A stretch of 64,000 nt of DNA, from positions 715,624-779,623 of the forward strand of contig CAWKDZ010000001.1 of assembly GCA_963848525.1 (NCBI GenBank), written 5' to 3'. The notes beneath the pieces are model-generated. The model saw only the letters and a program-made list of their open reading frames with translations. It was not told where the DNA came from and did not search any database. A program made the position numbers and the translations under genes. Positions 25,079 to 33,509 of the stretch are shown here, in pieces. The first letter of the stretch is position 1. Each line of letters begins with the position of its first letter. The DNA is from JACCTU01 sp963848525 (GTDB lineage Bacteria; Actinomycetota; Thermoleophilia; Gaiellales; Gaiellaceae).

Positions 25079-26278
25079 CTAGAAGATCTCCGGGCACCAC
25101 GGCGCCCGGTCACCGGCGAACGAGCGGCTGACGGGGGCGAGCGCGCCTGCGCGCAGCTCGTCCACCCGGCCGGCTCGGGCGAGTAGCTCCAGCGTGGTAC
25201 CGCCGAGATACGCCGCGCCGAGCTCGACGACCGACAGCTCGAGCGCCGCGGGCACCGAAGTGCGCCCGCAGGTCGCCGTCGCGCCGTCCCACCGGAGCGC
25301 CCAGCGGCCGGCGTTCCACGGGCAGACGTCGTCCGAGACCTCCATCACCACGTCGAACGGCTCGCCGTAGGTGCGGTCGGCCAGCGCTCGCGGCAGGTCG
25401 ACGATCCGCAGCCACAGCCCGTCGCCGGCCTCGGTCCGGACCGCCCGCGACTCGCCGATCATGTGCGGGAGCGGCTCGTCGACCGGCGCCCCGTCCCACA
25501 CGATCCGGCGGGTGAGGTCGAGCCCGAGCAGGAAGTCCCAGATCGCGGCGTGGCCGACGGGCGAGGTTGCGAGCACCTCGCGCACGCGGACTTCGCCGCT
25601 CGGCCGGCCGTGCTCGAAGCCCCGCTTGATCGCGAACAGCGCGTAGGCGATGCCCTCGACCACCGCGGCGCGCAGCGGCTCGGCGCCTTCGCGGTCGTGC
25701 TCGGGATCGCGTACCCGCGTCGCCCACCAGCGGCCGTGGCGGTCGAGCATGCCCGGCACGGCGTGGCGGACCGCCTCGTGGACGGGGCGCATGGCGTCCA
25801 CGGACTCGGCGGGGTCGCCGAGCGCGACCGGGAGCTTGGGCGCGGTGCGCAGCACGGCGTCGTCCTTCGCGATGTCGAGCTCGGCGACCAGGCTCGCCAC
25901 GCCGTAGCCGAAGCGTCCGTAGATCGCGGCTTCGGACGCCCACAGCGCGGCGATCGCCTCGCGGCCGTCCTCGTGTACGTCGGCGAGCTGGCGGCGCATG
26001 AGCGCCGTCAGCATCCCTCGCCGGCGGTGGGTGGGCAGAACGCCGACCATCGTCACGGCCGCCACCGGCACGATCGCGCCCGGCACGGTCAGCTCGCGGG
26101 TGAAGATGCCGGTGCCGGCGACGATCCGTCCGCCGTCGCAGAGCACGAGCGTCCGCTCGGGCTCGACGTTCTTGCCCCGCTCCTCGAGCTCGTCCGGCGG
26201 GGCGGCGTAGTGGAAGGCGTCGAACACCGCCCGAACGAAGTCCGGGACCTGCTCGGCGCTGACCGGAGTGGGGTCCAC
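25079..26278 (-). CDS. Eis-like GNAT acetyltransferase
   Basis: 399 residues, the length of the Eis/enhanced-intracellular-survival family. N-terminal GNAT fold with the acetyl-CoA loop in VGVLPTHRRRGMLTALMRRQ (V/I-x-x-x-x-R-R-x-G pattern) and YGRFGYGVAS, then a second GNAT-like repeat and a C-terminal SCP2-like domain (RTSVPAALELSVVELGAAYL). Known members multi-acetylate aminoglycosides or protein lysines. The native substrate here is unknown. Divergent from the MTA phosphorylase gene with 28 bp between starts. Confidence 0.87.
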   Translation of the reverse strand: MDPTPVSAEQVPDFVRAVFDAFHYAAPPDELEERGKNVEPERTLVLCDGGRIVAGTGIFTRELTVPGAIVPVAAVTMVGVLPTHRRRGMLTALMRRQLADVHEDGREAIAALWASEAAIYGRFGYGVASLVAELDIAKDDAVLRTAPKLPVALGDPAESVDAMRPVHEAVRHAVPGMLDRHGRWWATRVRDPEHDREGAEPLRAAVVEGIAYALFAIKRGFEHGRPSGEVRVREVLATSPVGHAAIWDFLLGLDLTRRIVWDGAPVDEPLPHMIGESRAVRTEAGDGLWLRIVDLPRALADRTYGEPFDVVMEVSDDVCPWNAGRWALRWDGATATCGRTSVPAALELSVVELGAAYLGGTTLELLARAGRVDELRAGALAPVSRSFAGDRAPWCPEIF

Positions 26279-26292
26279 CGCCGGAGCTTATG

Positions 26293-26298
26293 CATACT
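26293..26298 (+). promoter_or_regulatory. -10 box CATACT, candidate leaderless promoter
   Basis: Within TTATGCATACT, ends 8 nt before the phosphorylase ATG at 26307. The 28-bp space between divergent starts leaves no room for a conventional leader. Confidence 0.4.
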
Positions 26299-26306
26299 CC
26301 CGCGCC

Positions 26307-27101
26307 ATGCCGATCGCGATCATCACCGGCTCTGGGACCTACTCCCTGCCCGGGTTCGAGTCCGCCCACCCGGAGCTGGTGAACACCGCCTGGGGAGACG
26401 CGCTCGTCACGCAAGGGGTGTTCGCGGGCACCGACGTCCTCCACATCTCCCGCCACGGCGAGGGCCATCGCCGGCTCTCCAACCTCGTGACGCACCGGGC
26501 CAACATCGACGCCCTGGCGCAGCTGGGAGCGCGCGCGGTGATCGCCGTCACCGTCTGCGGCGCGGTCGACCCGGACGTCGAGCTCGGCTCCGTCGCCTGC
26601 TTCGACGACCTGCACTTCCTCGCCAACCGGCTCGGCGACGGCGAGCTGTGCACGTTCTACCCCGAGCCCGGCGACCAGCGGCGCGGGCACTGGATCTTCG
26701 AGGGCCCGTTCTCCGAGCCGCTGCGCGCCTCGCTGCTCGACGGGGCACGCGAGGCGGGCGTCGAGGTGCGCGACGGCGGCGTGTACGGGCACGTCGACGG
26801 CCCGCGCTTCAACACGCGGGCCGAGATCCGCGGCCTGGCCGCCTGCGGGGTCACGCACGTCTCCCAGACCGGCGGCCCCGAGGCGGTGCTGTGCGGCGAG
26901 GCCGAGCTGCCGTACGCGCTGCTCGGGTTCGCGACCGACTACGCGAACGGCGTCAAGGACGAGGCCACGCCCGTGCAGACGCTGCTCGACATGATGGCCG
27001 CGAGCACCGACACGTTCGCCACGCTGCTTGCCGCCGCCGTCCCGCGTGCGGCGGCCGCCGAGCTCGAGCCGACGGGCACGGTCTACCGCTTCGAGCGCTA
27101 G
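26307..27101 (+). CDS. 5'-methylthioadenosine / purine nucleoside phosphorylase family
   Basis: 264 residues. Cleaves methylthioadenosine or a purine nucleoside with phosphate. PNP/UDP-phosphorylase class 2 features: ITGSGTYSLPGFES at the start, the phosphate/His region HISRHGEGHRRLSNLVTHRA, VYGHVDGPRFNTRAEIRGL, and VSQTGGPEAVLCGEAELPYA for nucleoside binding. The Asn/Asp base-recognition position falls in FATDYANGV; the Asp suggests an adenine-type base. The ATG at 26307 is chosen over an upstream in-frame start because family homology begins there. Confidence 0.88.
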   Translation: MPIAIITGSGTYSLPGFESAHPELVNTAWGDALVTQGVFAGTDVLHISRHGEGHRRLSNLVTHRANIDALAQLGARAVIAVTVCGAVDPDVELGSVACFDDLHFLANRLGDGELCTFYPEPGDQRRGHWIFEGPFSEPLRASLLDGAREAGVEVRDGGVYGHVDGPRFNTRAEIRGLAACGVTHVSQTGGPEAVLCGEAELPYALLGFATDYANGVKDEATPVQTLLDMMAASTDTFATLLAAAVPRAAAAELEPTGTVYRFER

Positions 27102-28825
27102 CGGACGACGCGCACCGTCGTGCGCGCGGTGCCCGTGATCACCTGAGTGCGGTCGAGGAACCCGCGCCGCGCCTGGCGGCCGACGCGGAGCTCCACGCCG
27201 TCCCAGCGGCTGAGCCCCTCGATCTCGTCGATCAGGTCGTTCAGGCGCGCGGGCCCGTCCTCCGGCCCGTCCTCCTCCTCGGCGCCGAGCAGGATCTCGA
27301 GCAGGTCGGTCTCGTCGCTCCGCTCGTCGAAGCCGCTGAGCCTGAGCGTGCGCCGGCCGGGCTTGACGCGCGGGATGCGCACGCTGAAGCGCTTGGTGAA
27401 CGTGGCCCCGCGGATGCGCTGGAGCTTGACCTTCAGCGTGACGCGCTGGCCGGGGCGGACGCGTCGCGGAGCGTCGACGCCGCGCAGGAACGCGAGCCGC
27501 TCGCCGCGCCACAGGTCGACGCGAGCGCGCAGCGAGGTGACGTGCGGCGTCTTGCCCTGGTAGGCCTCGATCAGCGCGATCGCGTCGCTGGCGTCGAAGG
27601 CGGCCGGGAACGCGATCGGGTTGCTGAGCGGGCCGGCCATCGGGTCGAAGATCGTCGACGACAGGTAGCGGTTGCAGAGGCGGGCGGGGTTGCGGGGGCG
27701 CTCGCGGAAGCGGATCGTCAGGCACATGCGCCCGCTCAGGCGTCCAGGCGCGCTCTGCATGACCGTGCCGGTCGCCTGCGCGATCGCGAGCGGGGCGACG
27801 GCGCCGAGCCCGGTGAAGCCCGTCGGGTTGTCGAGGTCGGTCTCGTCGGCCACGCCCGACTGCACGAACCGGGTCGCGCCGGTGTCGGCGTCGCGGGCGA
27901 AGACCCGGACCGCGGTGGTGGTCGGCAGCGCGCCGACGCGGCCGACGATCGCGGCCGAGGCGTCGTTGGTCAGCGTCCCGAGGTCGTGGCCACCGAAGCC
28001 GAGCTTGAACGAGCCGCCGGTGAGCGACGCGTTCGGGTCGTTGACGATCGTGAAGATGTAGGCGTCCTGCAGGAGCAGCGAGCGCGCGCCGGCGTTCTCG
28101 AACGGATGGCCGAAGGCCCATACGCGGTCGGCGTCCGTGTACGCGACGGTGCCGATCGCGGAGACGCGCAGATCCCCGTTCGAATAGCCCGCCGCCACGG
28201 CCGACCCGGGCCGCAGCGTCTGCGGCGGGAAGCTGCCCAGCGGGCCGGCGGGGACCGCCGTGACCGGCCGGCCGATGCGCTTGCCGGTCCGCTCGAGCGC
28301 CCGCCCGAGCGCCGGATTCACACCGCTGATGGTGAGCGGGGCCACGAGCGGCTTCGTGCCCTCCCGCCGCATGCGCCGGATCGCGGCGGCGGCGCGCGGC
28401 GAACGATCGGAGGTGGCGCGCGGCCTCGGCGCGTCGACCGGGTTGGCGAGTATTGACTCGATCGGCGTCGCGAGCACCACCTTCCCGCCGTAGTCCCCGA
28501 TCGACTGGGAGATCGCGCCGATCGTGCGGCCGCCGCAGTAGACCGGCGAGCCGGAGAAGCCCGGGCCGATGCCCGTGCGATCCACCGCCGGCCCCGACGC
28601 CTCGACGAGAATCATCGCCGTCCCCGTCCCCGGCTCGCTGTCCACGACGTCGATCACCTCGACGTCGAACGACGAGATGTCCGTGCCCCGGATCACCGTG
28701 TAGCCGGTGCACTGCATCCCGCTGCGCACCTCCGAGAGCGGCATGATCGGGTCCCCGGCGGCTGCCGGCGCGGCGGGAAGCAGGCAGGCCACGAGGGTGG
28801 CGGCCGCGAGAAGGGGAGCGCGCAT
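27098..28825 (-). CDS. Secreted SpoIVB-like S55 peptidase domain protein
   Basis: 575 residues. A signal peptide (LLAAATLVACLLPAAPAAA, 1-23) is followed by a SpoIVB-type S55 serine peptidase domain: IGPGFSGSPVYCGG (86-99, with the catalytic-type SGSP serine), TIGAISQSIGD and later VWAFGHPFENAGAR, the GHP signature. In endospore formers S55 enzymes trigger sigma-factor processing; outside them the role is unclear and the domain may be a secreted protease. The C-terminal 200 residues are a beta-rich region with RGERLAF and FSVRIPRVKPGRRTLRLSG. Convergent with the phosphorylase gene, overlapping 4 bp. Confidence 0.85.
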   Translation of the reverse strand: MRAPLLAAATLVACLLPAAPAAAGDPIMPLSEVRSGMQCTGYTVIRGTDISSFDVEVIDVVDSEPGTGTAMILVEASGPAVDRTGIGPGFSGSPVYCGGRTIGAISQSIGDYGGKVVLATPIESILANPVDAPRPRATSDRSPRAAAAIRRMRREGTKPLVAPLTISGVNPALGRALERTGKRIGRPVTAVPAGPLGSFPPQTLRPGSAVAAGYSNGDLRVSAIGTVAYTDADRVWAFGHPFENAGARSLLLQDAYIFTIVNDPNASLTGGSFKLGFGGHDLGTLTNDASAAIVGRVGALPTTTAVRVFARDADTGATRFVQSGVADETDLDNPTGFTGLGAVAPLAIAQATGTVMQSAPGRLSGRMCLTIRFRERPRNPARLCNRYLSSTIFDPMAGPLSNPIAFPAAFDASDAIALIEAYQGKTPHVTSLRARVDLWRGERLAFLRGVDAPRRVRPGQRVTLKVKLQRIRGATFTKRFSVRIPRVKPGRRTLRLSGFDERSDETDLLEILLGAEEEDGPEDGPARLNDLIDEIEGLSRWDGVELRVGRQARRGFLDRTQVITGTARTTVRVVR

Positions 28826-28879
28826 CGAGGGGCAATGTAGACCGGCGGGGAGGCGCCCGGCACGCTCGATCCCGCAACT

Positions 28880-28990
28880 GGCCGGAAATCCGACATCACC
28901 CCGCGCAGGCCCGGCCCGCAGCCCGCGGTTCGATCGGCCGGAAATCCGACATCACCCGTGCGCGCCCGGCACGCAGCCCGCGGCTCTATC
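28880..28990. repeat. Tandem 56-bp repeat between divergent genes
   Basis: Copy A 28880-28935, copy B 28936-28990. Both begin GGCCGGAAATCCGACATCACC and end CGCAGCCCGCGG plus a short tail. The core CGGAAATCCG is an imperfect palindrome (CGGA-AA-TCCG), so a pair of operators is possible. The repeat lies within the 173-bp gap between the S55 gene and the DUF1835 gene. Confidence 0.8.
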
Positions 28991-28992
28991 GT
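28987..28992 (+). promoter_or_regulatory. -10 box TATCGT, candidate leaderless promoter
   Basis: At the end of the second 56-bp repeat copy, 6 nt before the GTG at 28999. The repeat therefore overlaps the predicted promoter, which would fit an operator. Confidence 0.35.
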
Positions 28993-28998
28993 TGCGTC

Positions 28999-29850
28999 GT
29001 GGCCGAGCCGGTCCTTCACGTGACGAACGGCGACACCGTCGTGCCCGAGCTCGCCGCAGCCGCCGGCGTCCAGCCGGCCGAGGTGCTGGTCTGGCGCGAA
29101 GTCCTGCACGAGGGTCCCGTCCCCACCGGGCTCGGCGCGGACGCGCTCGCCGAGGTCCGTGCCCAGCACCTCGCCGCCCGCGGCTGGGCGGATGAGGGGA
29201 ACGCCCTCGCATCCTTCCGCGAGCGCGATGCGGGGCTCGCCGCCCACTCGCGCACCGCCGAGGTCGTGCTCTGGTTCGAGGAGGATCTCTTCGACGCGCT
29301 CCTGCTCGCGCAGGTCGAAGACCGCCTCGCCGGGCGCCCCGGACCCGTCACTCGCGTCCACCTCCCGCACCCGCCGCGCGGCGATCTGAACGCCGCGCTC
29401 GCCGCCCGAGAGCCGATCGAGCCCGACCCGGCCGCCTTCGCCGCCCTGCGGTCCGACGACCCGCGATCGTGGCTCGAGATCCCGGCCTTCGCCCGCCTGC
29501 TCGAGGAGCTGCCGGACAGCCGCACCGGCCTCAGCCGCCTCGAGCGCCAGATCATCGAGGCGCTCGAACCCGGCCCGCTCACGCCGATGGACCTCTTCAC
29601 GGCCGCCACCGCCTCGGAGCAGCCGCCCTGGGTCGGCGACGCCTCCGTCTTCGCGCTCGCCGACGACCTCGCCCCGCTCGTCACGCGCGCCAACGGCCGC
29701 TACGAACTCACGTCCGAAGGCACCGCCGTCCTCACCGGCCAGGCCACGCACCCCCGCACCGACCGCTGGCTGGGAGGCGTCCACCTCGGCCCCGGCCACC
29801 CGGACTGGACGTTCAACAACGACTCACGCCGCCCGATCCGCCTCGACTGA
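28999..29850 (+). CDS. DUF1835-family protein
   Basis: 283 residues. The N-terminus LHVTNGDTVVPELAA and VWREVLHEGPVPTG are the hallmark of DUF1835. The middle WFEEDLFDALLLAQVEDRL and the C-terminal winged-helix-like region (GLSRLERQIIEAL, DLAPLVTRANGRYELTSEG) complete it. No biochemical function is established for the family. GTG start. Convergent with the HNH gene, overlapping 27 bp. Confidence 0.88.
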   Translation: MAEPVLHVTNGDTVVPELAAAAGVQPAEVLVWREVLHEGPVPTGLGADALAEVRAQHLAARGWADEGNALASFRERDAGLAAHSRTAEVVLWFEEDLFDALLLAQVEDRLAGRPGPVTRVHLPHPPRGDLNAALAAREPIEPDPAAFAALRSDDPRSWLEIPAFARLLEELPDSRTGLSRLERQIIEALEPGPLTPMDLFTAATASEQPPWVGDASVFALADDLAPLVTRANGRYELTSEGTAVLTGQATHPRTDRWLGGVHLGPGHPDWTFNNDSRRPIRLD

Positions 29851-30587
29851 CGCCTGCTCACGTTCATACGCTCGCACCCACTTCCGGACCGCGTTGTCAC
29901 TCACCCCATACTTTCGGCCGACGGCACTCCAGCTCGTCGCCGCGATCTCGGCGAGCAGCTGCTCGTATGGCGGACGCTCGACCCGTCGCGCGCCCGGCAG
30001 CGGGCGGCCACGCCGATCCCAGCGCTGTCCCGCACTCACGCGAGCAGTAGGACTGACGCTCGGCTTCGGCGTGAACGGAATGTCGCACCGCTTGCAGCGC
30101 CGGCTCATCAGCCGCGCGCGGATCTGTACGGCCGCAGTGGGTGTCGAACGTGGCAGCGCAGTTCGGGCAGACGATCCGCAGGTTCTCGAGGCGATTGTCA
30201 TCGCGCGACACCATTGACGTGGTCGAGGATCAGCGCCAACGGCCTTCCGCGCCACATGTCGCCCTGGCCGCAGAGCTCGCACCGCGACTGCTTGAGACCC
30301 CGAGTCGCACAGTCGCGCTTGAGCCTGGCCGCGGTGAGTACGTGGAGTGCAGGCAACGAGCAGTTCGGCGAGCGGGGACGGAGGCCGGTACCGATCTGCC
30401 GTCGACGAATCGCAGCCGGGTCGAAGTGGTCGGTGCTGATCCCCCAGATGTTCGCGTACTTGCTTGATCGTCCGTGAGGTTGCCGCCGCGCAGGACGAAG
30501 CCCGAGCTTCCGCAGCACCTCGCTGCACGAACGCGATGTCGCGACCGCCTCTGCGTAGCCTGCGCTCCGGACGACCGACCTCGGCAT
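29824..30587 (-). pseudogene. HNH endonuclease, several frameshifts
   Basis: Family sequence appears in pieces across all three minus frames. From the ATG at 30587: AGYAEAVATSRSCSEVLRKL, then YANIWGISTDHFDP, then CELCGQGDMWRGRPLALILD with HVNGV (the HNH start), then in another frame DNRLENLRIVCPNCAATFDT with HCGR, then RCKRCDIPFTP, and finally WSAVGRKYGVSDNAVRKWVR, a terminal DNA-binding helix. At least four indels would be needed to rebuild one protein. HNH proteins of this group are common, possibly mobile, in actinobacteria. A LexA-like box precedes the start. Whether it is decayed or badly sequenced is open. Confidence 0.75.
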
Positions 30588-30588
30588 A

Positions 30589-30602
30589 CGAACGTATGTT
30601 CG
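30589..30602 (-). promoter_or_regulatory. LexA (SOS) box-like operator
   Basis: CGAACGTATGTTCG matches the Gram-positive/actinobacterial SOS box CGAACRNRYGTTYC at 13 of 14 positions and is a near-perfect inverted repeat. It ends two bases before the HNH ATG on the minus strand, the position expected for repression by LexA. SOS control of HNH proteins is known for the mycobacterial 13E12 repeat family. Confidence 0.7.
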
Positions 30603-30628
30603 TGCTATCACGGGCGGACAGAACGAGG

Positions 30629-30700
30629 CTGGGGGGCCCGGACTTGAACCGGGACCTCAAGGCTCCAAAGGCCTGCGGGCAGCCATTACCCCACCCCCCA
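30629..30700 (-). tRNA. tRNA-Gln (anticodon UUG)
   Basis: On the minus strand the acceptor TGGGGGG (from 30700) pairs with CCCCCCA, followed by discriminator G. The anticodon loop CTTTGGA carries TTG. The T-arm is CCCGGTTCAAGTCCGGG. 72 nt; no CCA encoded. A perfect palindrome CCCCCACGTGGGGG (30695-30708) covers the tRNA 5' end and leader. Confidence 0.95.
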
Positions 30701-30738
30701 CGTGGGGGCCGGCGCGCGCCCGATACTACGATGCCCGC

Positions 30739-32112
30739 GTGCCTGAACTCACGGTCGTGATCCTTGCTGCGGGCGAGGGGACCCGGATGCGCTCGGCGAT
30801 CCCCAAGGTGCTGCATCCGCTCTGCGGGCAGCCGTTGATCGCGTGGCCGGTGGCGGCTGCGCGGGAGGCCGGAGCGGGGCGGGTGGTCGTGGTCGACAAC
30901 CCGGAGCGGCGGCTCGGCCCGCACCTGCCCGAGGGAGTCGAGGTGGCGATCCAGGAGGAGCCGCTCGGGACCGGGGACGCGGTGGCGGCGGCCGCGCCGT
31001 TGATCGACCCCGATGCCACGGTGGTCGTCGTCAACGGCGACGTGCCATTGCTCACCGCCGAGGCGATCGCGGCTCTCGTCGACGCGCACGCACGGGCCGG
31101 CGCGGCGGCCACCATGGCCACCATGGAGCTCGACGAGCCCGGCGCATACGGGCGGGTCGTGCGGGATCGTGACGGCTCGGTGCTGAAGGTCGTCGAGGCC
31201 AAGGGCGGCGAGGGCGACGCCACGTCCGAGGAGCTGGCGATCCGCGAGGTCAACACCGGCGTCTTCGCGTTCCACGGGGGCACGCTCGTCGACGTCCTGC
31301 AGCAGCTGAGCCGCGACAACGCGCAGGGCGAGGCGTACCTGCCCGACGTGCTCCCGGTGCTGATCGCCGCCGGCAGCGCGGTCGCCGCGCACGTCGTCAG
31401 CGACCCGGCGCTGACGCTCGGCGTCAACGACCGGGCGGAGCTGGCCGAGGTCCGCCGGCTCGCCCAGCAGCGCATCAACGTCGCTCATATGCGGGCCGGC
31501 GTCACGATCGTCGATCCGGCCTCGACCACGATCGACGTCACGGTCACGCTCGCCCGCGACGTCACGATCGAGCCGTACGTCCAGCTCAAGGGGACCACGA
31601 GCGTCGGCACCGGGAGCACGATCGGCGCCATGAGCACGCTGATCGACTCGCGGATCGGCGACCAGGTGACGATCCTGCACTCCCATCTCACGCAGGCGCG
31701 CGTGGACGACGGCGCCACCGTCGGCCCGTTCGCCTACCTGCGGCCGGACGCCCACCTGCACCCCAAGTCCAAGGCCGGGACGTTCGTGGAGATCAAGAAC
31801 TCCGAGATCGGGGTCGGCACGAAGGTGCCGCACCTGTCCTACATCGGCGACGCCGACATCGGGGAGGGCACGAACATCGGCGCGGGCAACATCACGGCCA
31901 ACTACGACGGCCGTCGCAAGCACCGCACGACGATCGGCTCGAACGTCCGCACGAGCGTCGACACCGCGTTCGTCGCCCCGGTCACGGTCGGCGACGGCGC
32001 CTACACGGGAGCGGGCAGCGTGATCACGGAGGACGTGCCCGAGAAGGCGCTCGGCATCGCCCGCTCGCGTCAGCGCAACGTGGAGGGCTACGCGGACCGC
32101 AAAGAGCGGTGA
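30739..32112 (+). CDS. glmU: Bifunctional GlcNAc-1-P uridyltransferase / glucosamine-1-P acetyltransferase
   Basis: 457 residues. Makes UDP-N-acetylglucosamine for peptidoglycan. The N-terminal uridyltransferase has LAAGEGTRMRSAIPKVLHPL and EEPLGTGDAVAAA, VNGDVPLL, and VNTGVFAF. The C-terminal left-handed beta-helix acetyltransferase shows hexapeptide repeats (IGAMSTLIDSRIGDQVTI), KAGTFVEIKNSEIG, SYIGDADIGEGTNIGAGNIT and NYDGRRKHRTTIG with the acetyl-CoA-site residues. GTG start with TACGAT 6 nt upstream. Followed by prs, the usual Gram-positive pair. Confidence 0.97.
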   Translation: MPELTVVILAAGEGTRMRSAIPKVLHPLCGQPLIAWPVAAAREAGAGRVVVVDNPERRLGPHLPEGVEVAIQEEPLGTGDAVAAAAPLIDPDATVVVVNGDVPLLTAEAIAALVDAHARAGAAATMATMELDEPGAYGRVVRDRDGSVLKVVEAKGGEGDATSEELAIREVNTGVFAFHGGTLVDVLQQLSRDNAQGEAYLPDVLPVLIAAGSAVAAHVVSDPALTLGVNDRAELAEVRRLAQQRINVAHMRAGVTIVDPASTTIDVTVTLARDVTIEPYVQLKGTTSVGTGSTIGAMSTLIDSRIGDQVTILHSHLTQARVDDGATVGPFAYLRPDAHLHPKSKAGTFVEIKNSEIGVGTKVPHLSYIGDADIGEGTNIGAGNITANYDGRRKHRTTIGSNVRTSVDTAFVAPVTVGDGAYTGAGSVITEDVPEKALGIARSRQRNVEGYADRKER

Positions 32113-32140
32113 GGGCCACGACGCCGTCGACCCCGGGTCG

Positions 32141-32146
32141 TAAACT
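32141..32146 (+). promoter_or_regulatory. -10 box TAAACT, candidate leaderless promoter of prs
   Basis: Ends 9 nt before the GTG at 32156; no Shine-Dalgarno between. Would allow prs to be transcribed apart from glmU. Confidence 0.4.
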
Positions 32147-32155
32147 CCGAAGCCC

Positions 32156-33187
32156 GTGAGCGCGCTGGATCCCAGCACCGGCATCGCCCACCTCGGCTCG
32201 TCCCTCGCCGTCGAGTACGACAAGCAGTTGATGGTCGTCTCCGGGCGGGCCAACCCCGCGCTCGCCGGCCGGATCGCCCAGAAGCTCGGCGTCTCGCTGG
32301 GCGGCGTCACGCTCAAGACGTTCTCCAACGGCGAGGTCTACTGCCGCTTCGAGGAGTCGATCCGCGGGTCGGACCTGTTCATCGTCCAGCCCACGTGCGG
32401 GAACCCGGAGACCGGGATCACCGCCAACGACGCGCTGATGGAGCTGCTCCTGATGGTCGACGCCGCGGTCGGCGCCTCGGCCCACCGCGTGATCGCGGTC
32501 ACGCCCTGGTACGGCTATTCGCGGCAGGACAAGAAGTCACTCGGGCGCGAGCCGATCTCGGCCCGCCTCGTGGCTCGGGCGCTCGAGACCGCGGGCGCCG
32601 ACCGCGTGCTGGCGATGGACCTCCACGCCGGCCAGATCCAGGGCTTCTTCTCCAAGCCCGTGGACCACATGACCGCGATGTTCATGCTCACGCAGTACTT
32701 CCGCGACATGGCGCTCGACGACCTCGTCGTCGTGTCGCCGGACGCCGGGCGCGTGAAGCTGGCCAAGAAGTTCGCGGAGAAGGTCGGCGCCGAGCTGGCC
32801 ATCCTCAACAAGGAGCGCCCAGCCCAGCAGGTCGCGGAGATCGCCTACGTGATCGGCGACGTCAAGGGCAAGACTGCGGTGATCCTCGACGACATCATCG
32901 ACACCGCGGGCACGCTGCGCGCGGCGGCCGAGACGGTCAAGGACGAGGGCGCCGAGCGCGTCTTCGCCGCCGCCACCCACGCGGTCATGTCCGGCAACGC
33001 GTTCGAGAACCTCGCCGCGGCCGGCTTCGAGCAGGTCGTGGTCACCGACACGATCCCCGTCCGCCCCGGCGCGCCGGACAACATCACGGTCCTCTCGGTG
33101 GCCGACATCCTCACGGACACGATCCGCCGCATCTTCACCGACGACTCGGTGTCCGAGGTGTTCGGCGGCGAGAACCAGCTGTTCTGA
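32156..33187 (+). CDS. prs: Ribose-phosphate pyrophosphokinase
   Basis: 343 residues. Makes PRPP from ribose-5-phosphate and ATP for nucleotides, His and Trp. Visible: FSNGEVYCRFEESIRGSDLF, the flexible-loop region TPWYGYSRQDKKSLGREPIS, DLHAGQIQGFF, VVSPDAGRVKLAKKFAE, and the PRPP-binding VILDDIIDTAGTLRAAAE. The N-terminus is about 25 residues longer than in E. coli. GTG start. Directly downstream of glmU. Confidence 0.97.
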   Translation: MSALDPSTGIAHLGSSLAVEYDKQLMVVSGRANPALAGRIAQKLGVSLGGVTLKTFSNGEVYCRFEESIRGSDLFIVQPTCGNPETGITANDALMELLLMVDAAVGASAHRVIAVTPWYGYSRQDKKSLGREPISARLVARALETAGADRVLAMDLHAGQIQGFFSKPVDHMTAMFMLTQYFRDMALDDLVVVSPDAGRVKLAKKFAEKVGAELAILNKERPAQQVAEIAYVIGDVKGKTAVILDDIIDTAGTLRAAAETVKDEGAERVFAAATHAVMSGNAFENLAAAGFEQVVVTDTIPVRPGAPDNITVLSVADILTDTIRRIFTDDSVSEVFGGENQLF

Positions 33188-33509
33188 GCCGCGCCGCCCG
33201 CCTTCAGGAGCTGCTGGGCCTGAGCGACGACGAGCTGCTCGCGGCCCTCGACGCCGACCCGCTCGAGCTCATCTCAGGCGAGCTCGACCACAAGCCGGAG
33301 CTGCCGATCCTTCTCGACCTGCTCGCCGATCACGAGGAGAGCGGGCTGCGCCGGTGGCTGCGCACCGCCGGACCCGCGGGTCGGCCGTCGACCTCCTGCT
33401 GAGCCGCGACTTCGCCGGCTTCGAGAACGCACTCGCCACGCTCTCCGAGCGCGGCTTCGTGGTCACTCGTCGGGATCCGGGCGCTTCTCCCCCGGCCACG
33501 TCCCCGTGA
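33184..33509 (+). pseudogene. Unrecognised small protein after prs, frameshifted, non-AUG start
   Basis: The frame opens inside the prs stop codon (CTGA overlap) and gives SRAARLQELLGLSDDELLAA then LDADPLELISGELDHKPELP and ILLDLLADHEESGLRRWLRT, highly biased codons of a real gene. Near 33372 the frame must slip by one base to continue as VDLLLSRDFAGFENALATLS and ERGFVVTRR to a stop at 33509. No ATG/GTG/TTG precedes the conserved part; CTG at 33184 is the candidate start. Family not recognised; looks soluble and helical. The end overlaps the opposite DUF4235 gene. Confidence 0.5.

Noticed and set aside
25463..28456. Plus-strand open frame of about 997 codons
   Set aside because: Shadow of the Eis-like and S55 genes; no domain, composition typical of the antisense frame.
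25110..28877. Very long minus-strand open frame (about 1255 codons)
   Set aside because: It runs antisense or out of frame to three well-supported genes; its translation is Arg/Ala/Gly-rich low complexity, a typical shadow of high-GC coding DNA.
30695..30708. CCCCCACGTGGGGG palindrome as a rho-independent terminator
   Set aside because: It overlaps the tRNA-Gln 5' end and has no following T-run on either strand.
30739..32328. Minus-strand open frame extending across glmU
   Set aside because: Antisense to the certain glmU gene; only the far end (HNH pieces) carries family sequence.
33184..33509. Programmed frameshift after prs
   Set aside because: No slippery heptamer or downstream structure is apparent, and similar one-base breaks are frequent in this window, so an indel is more likely.
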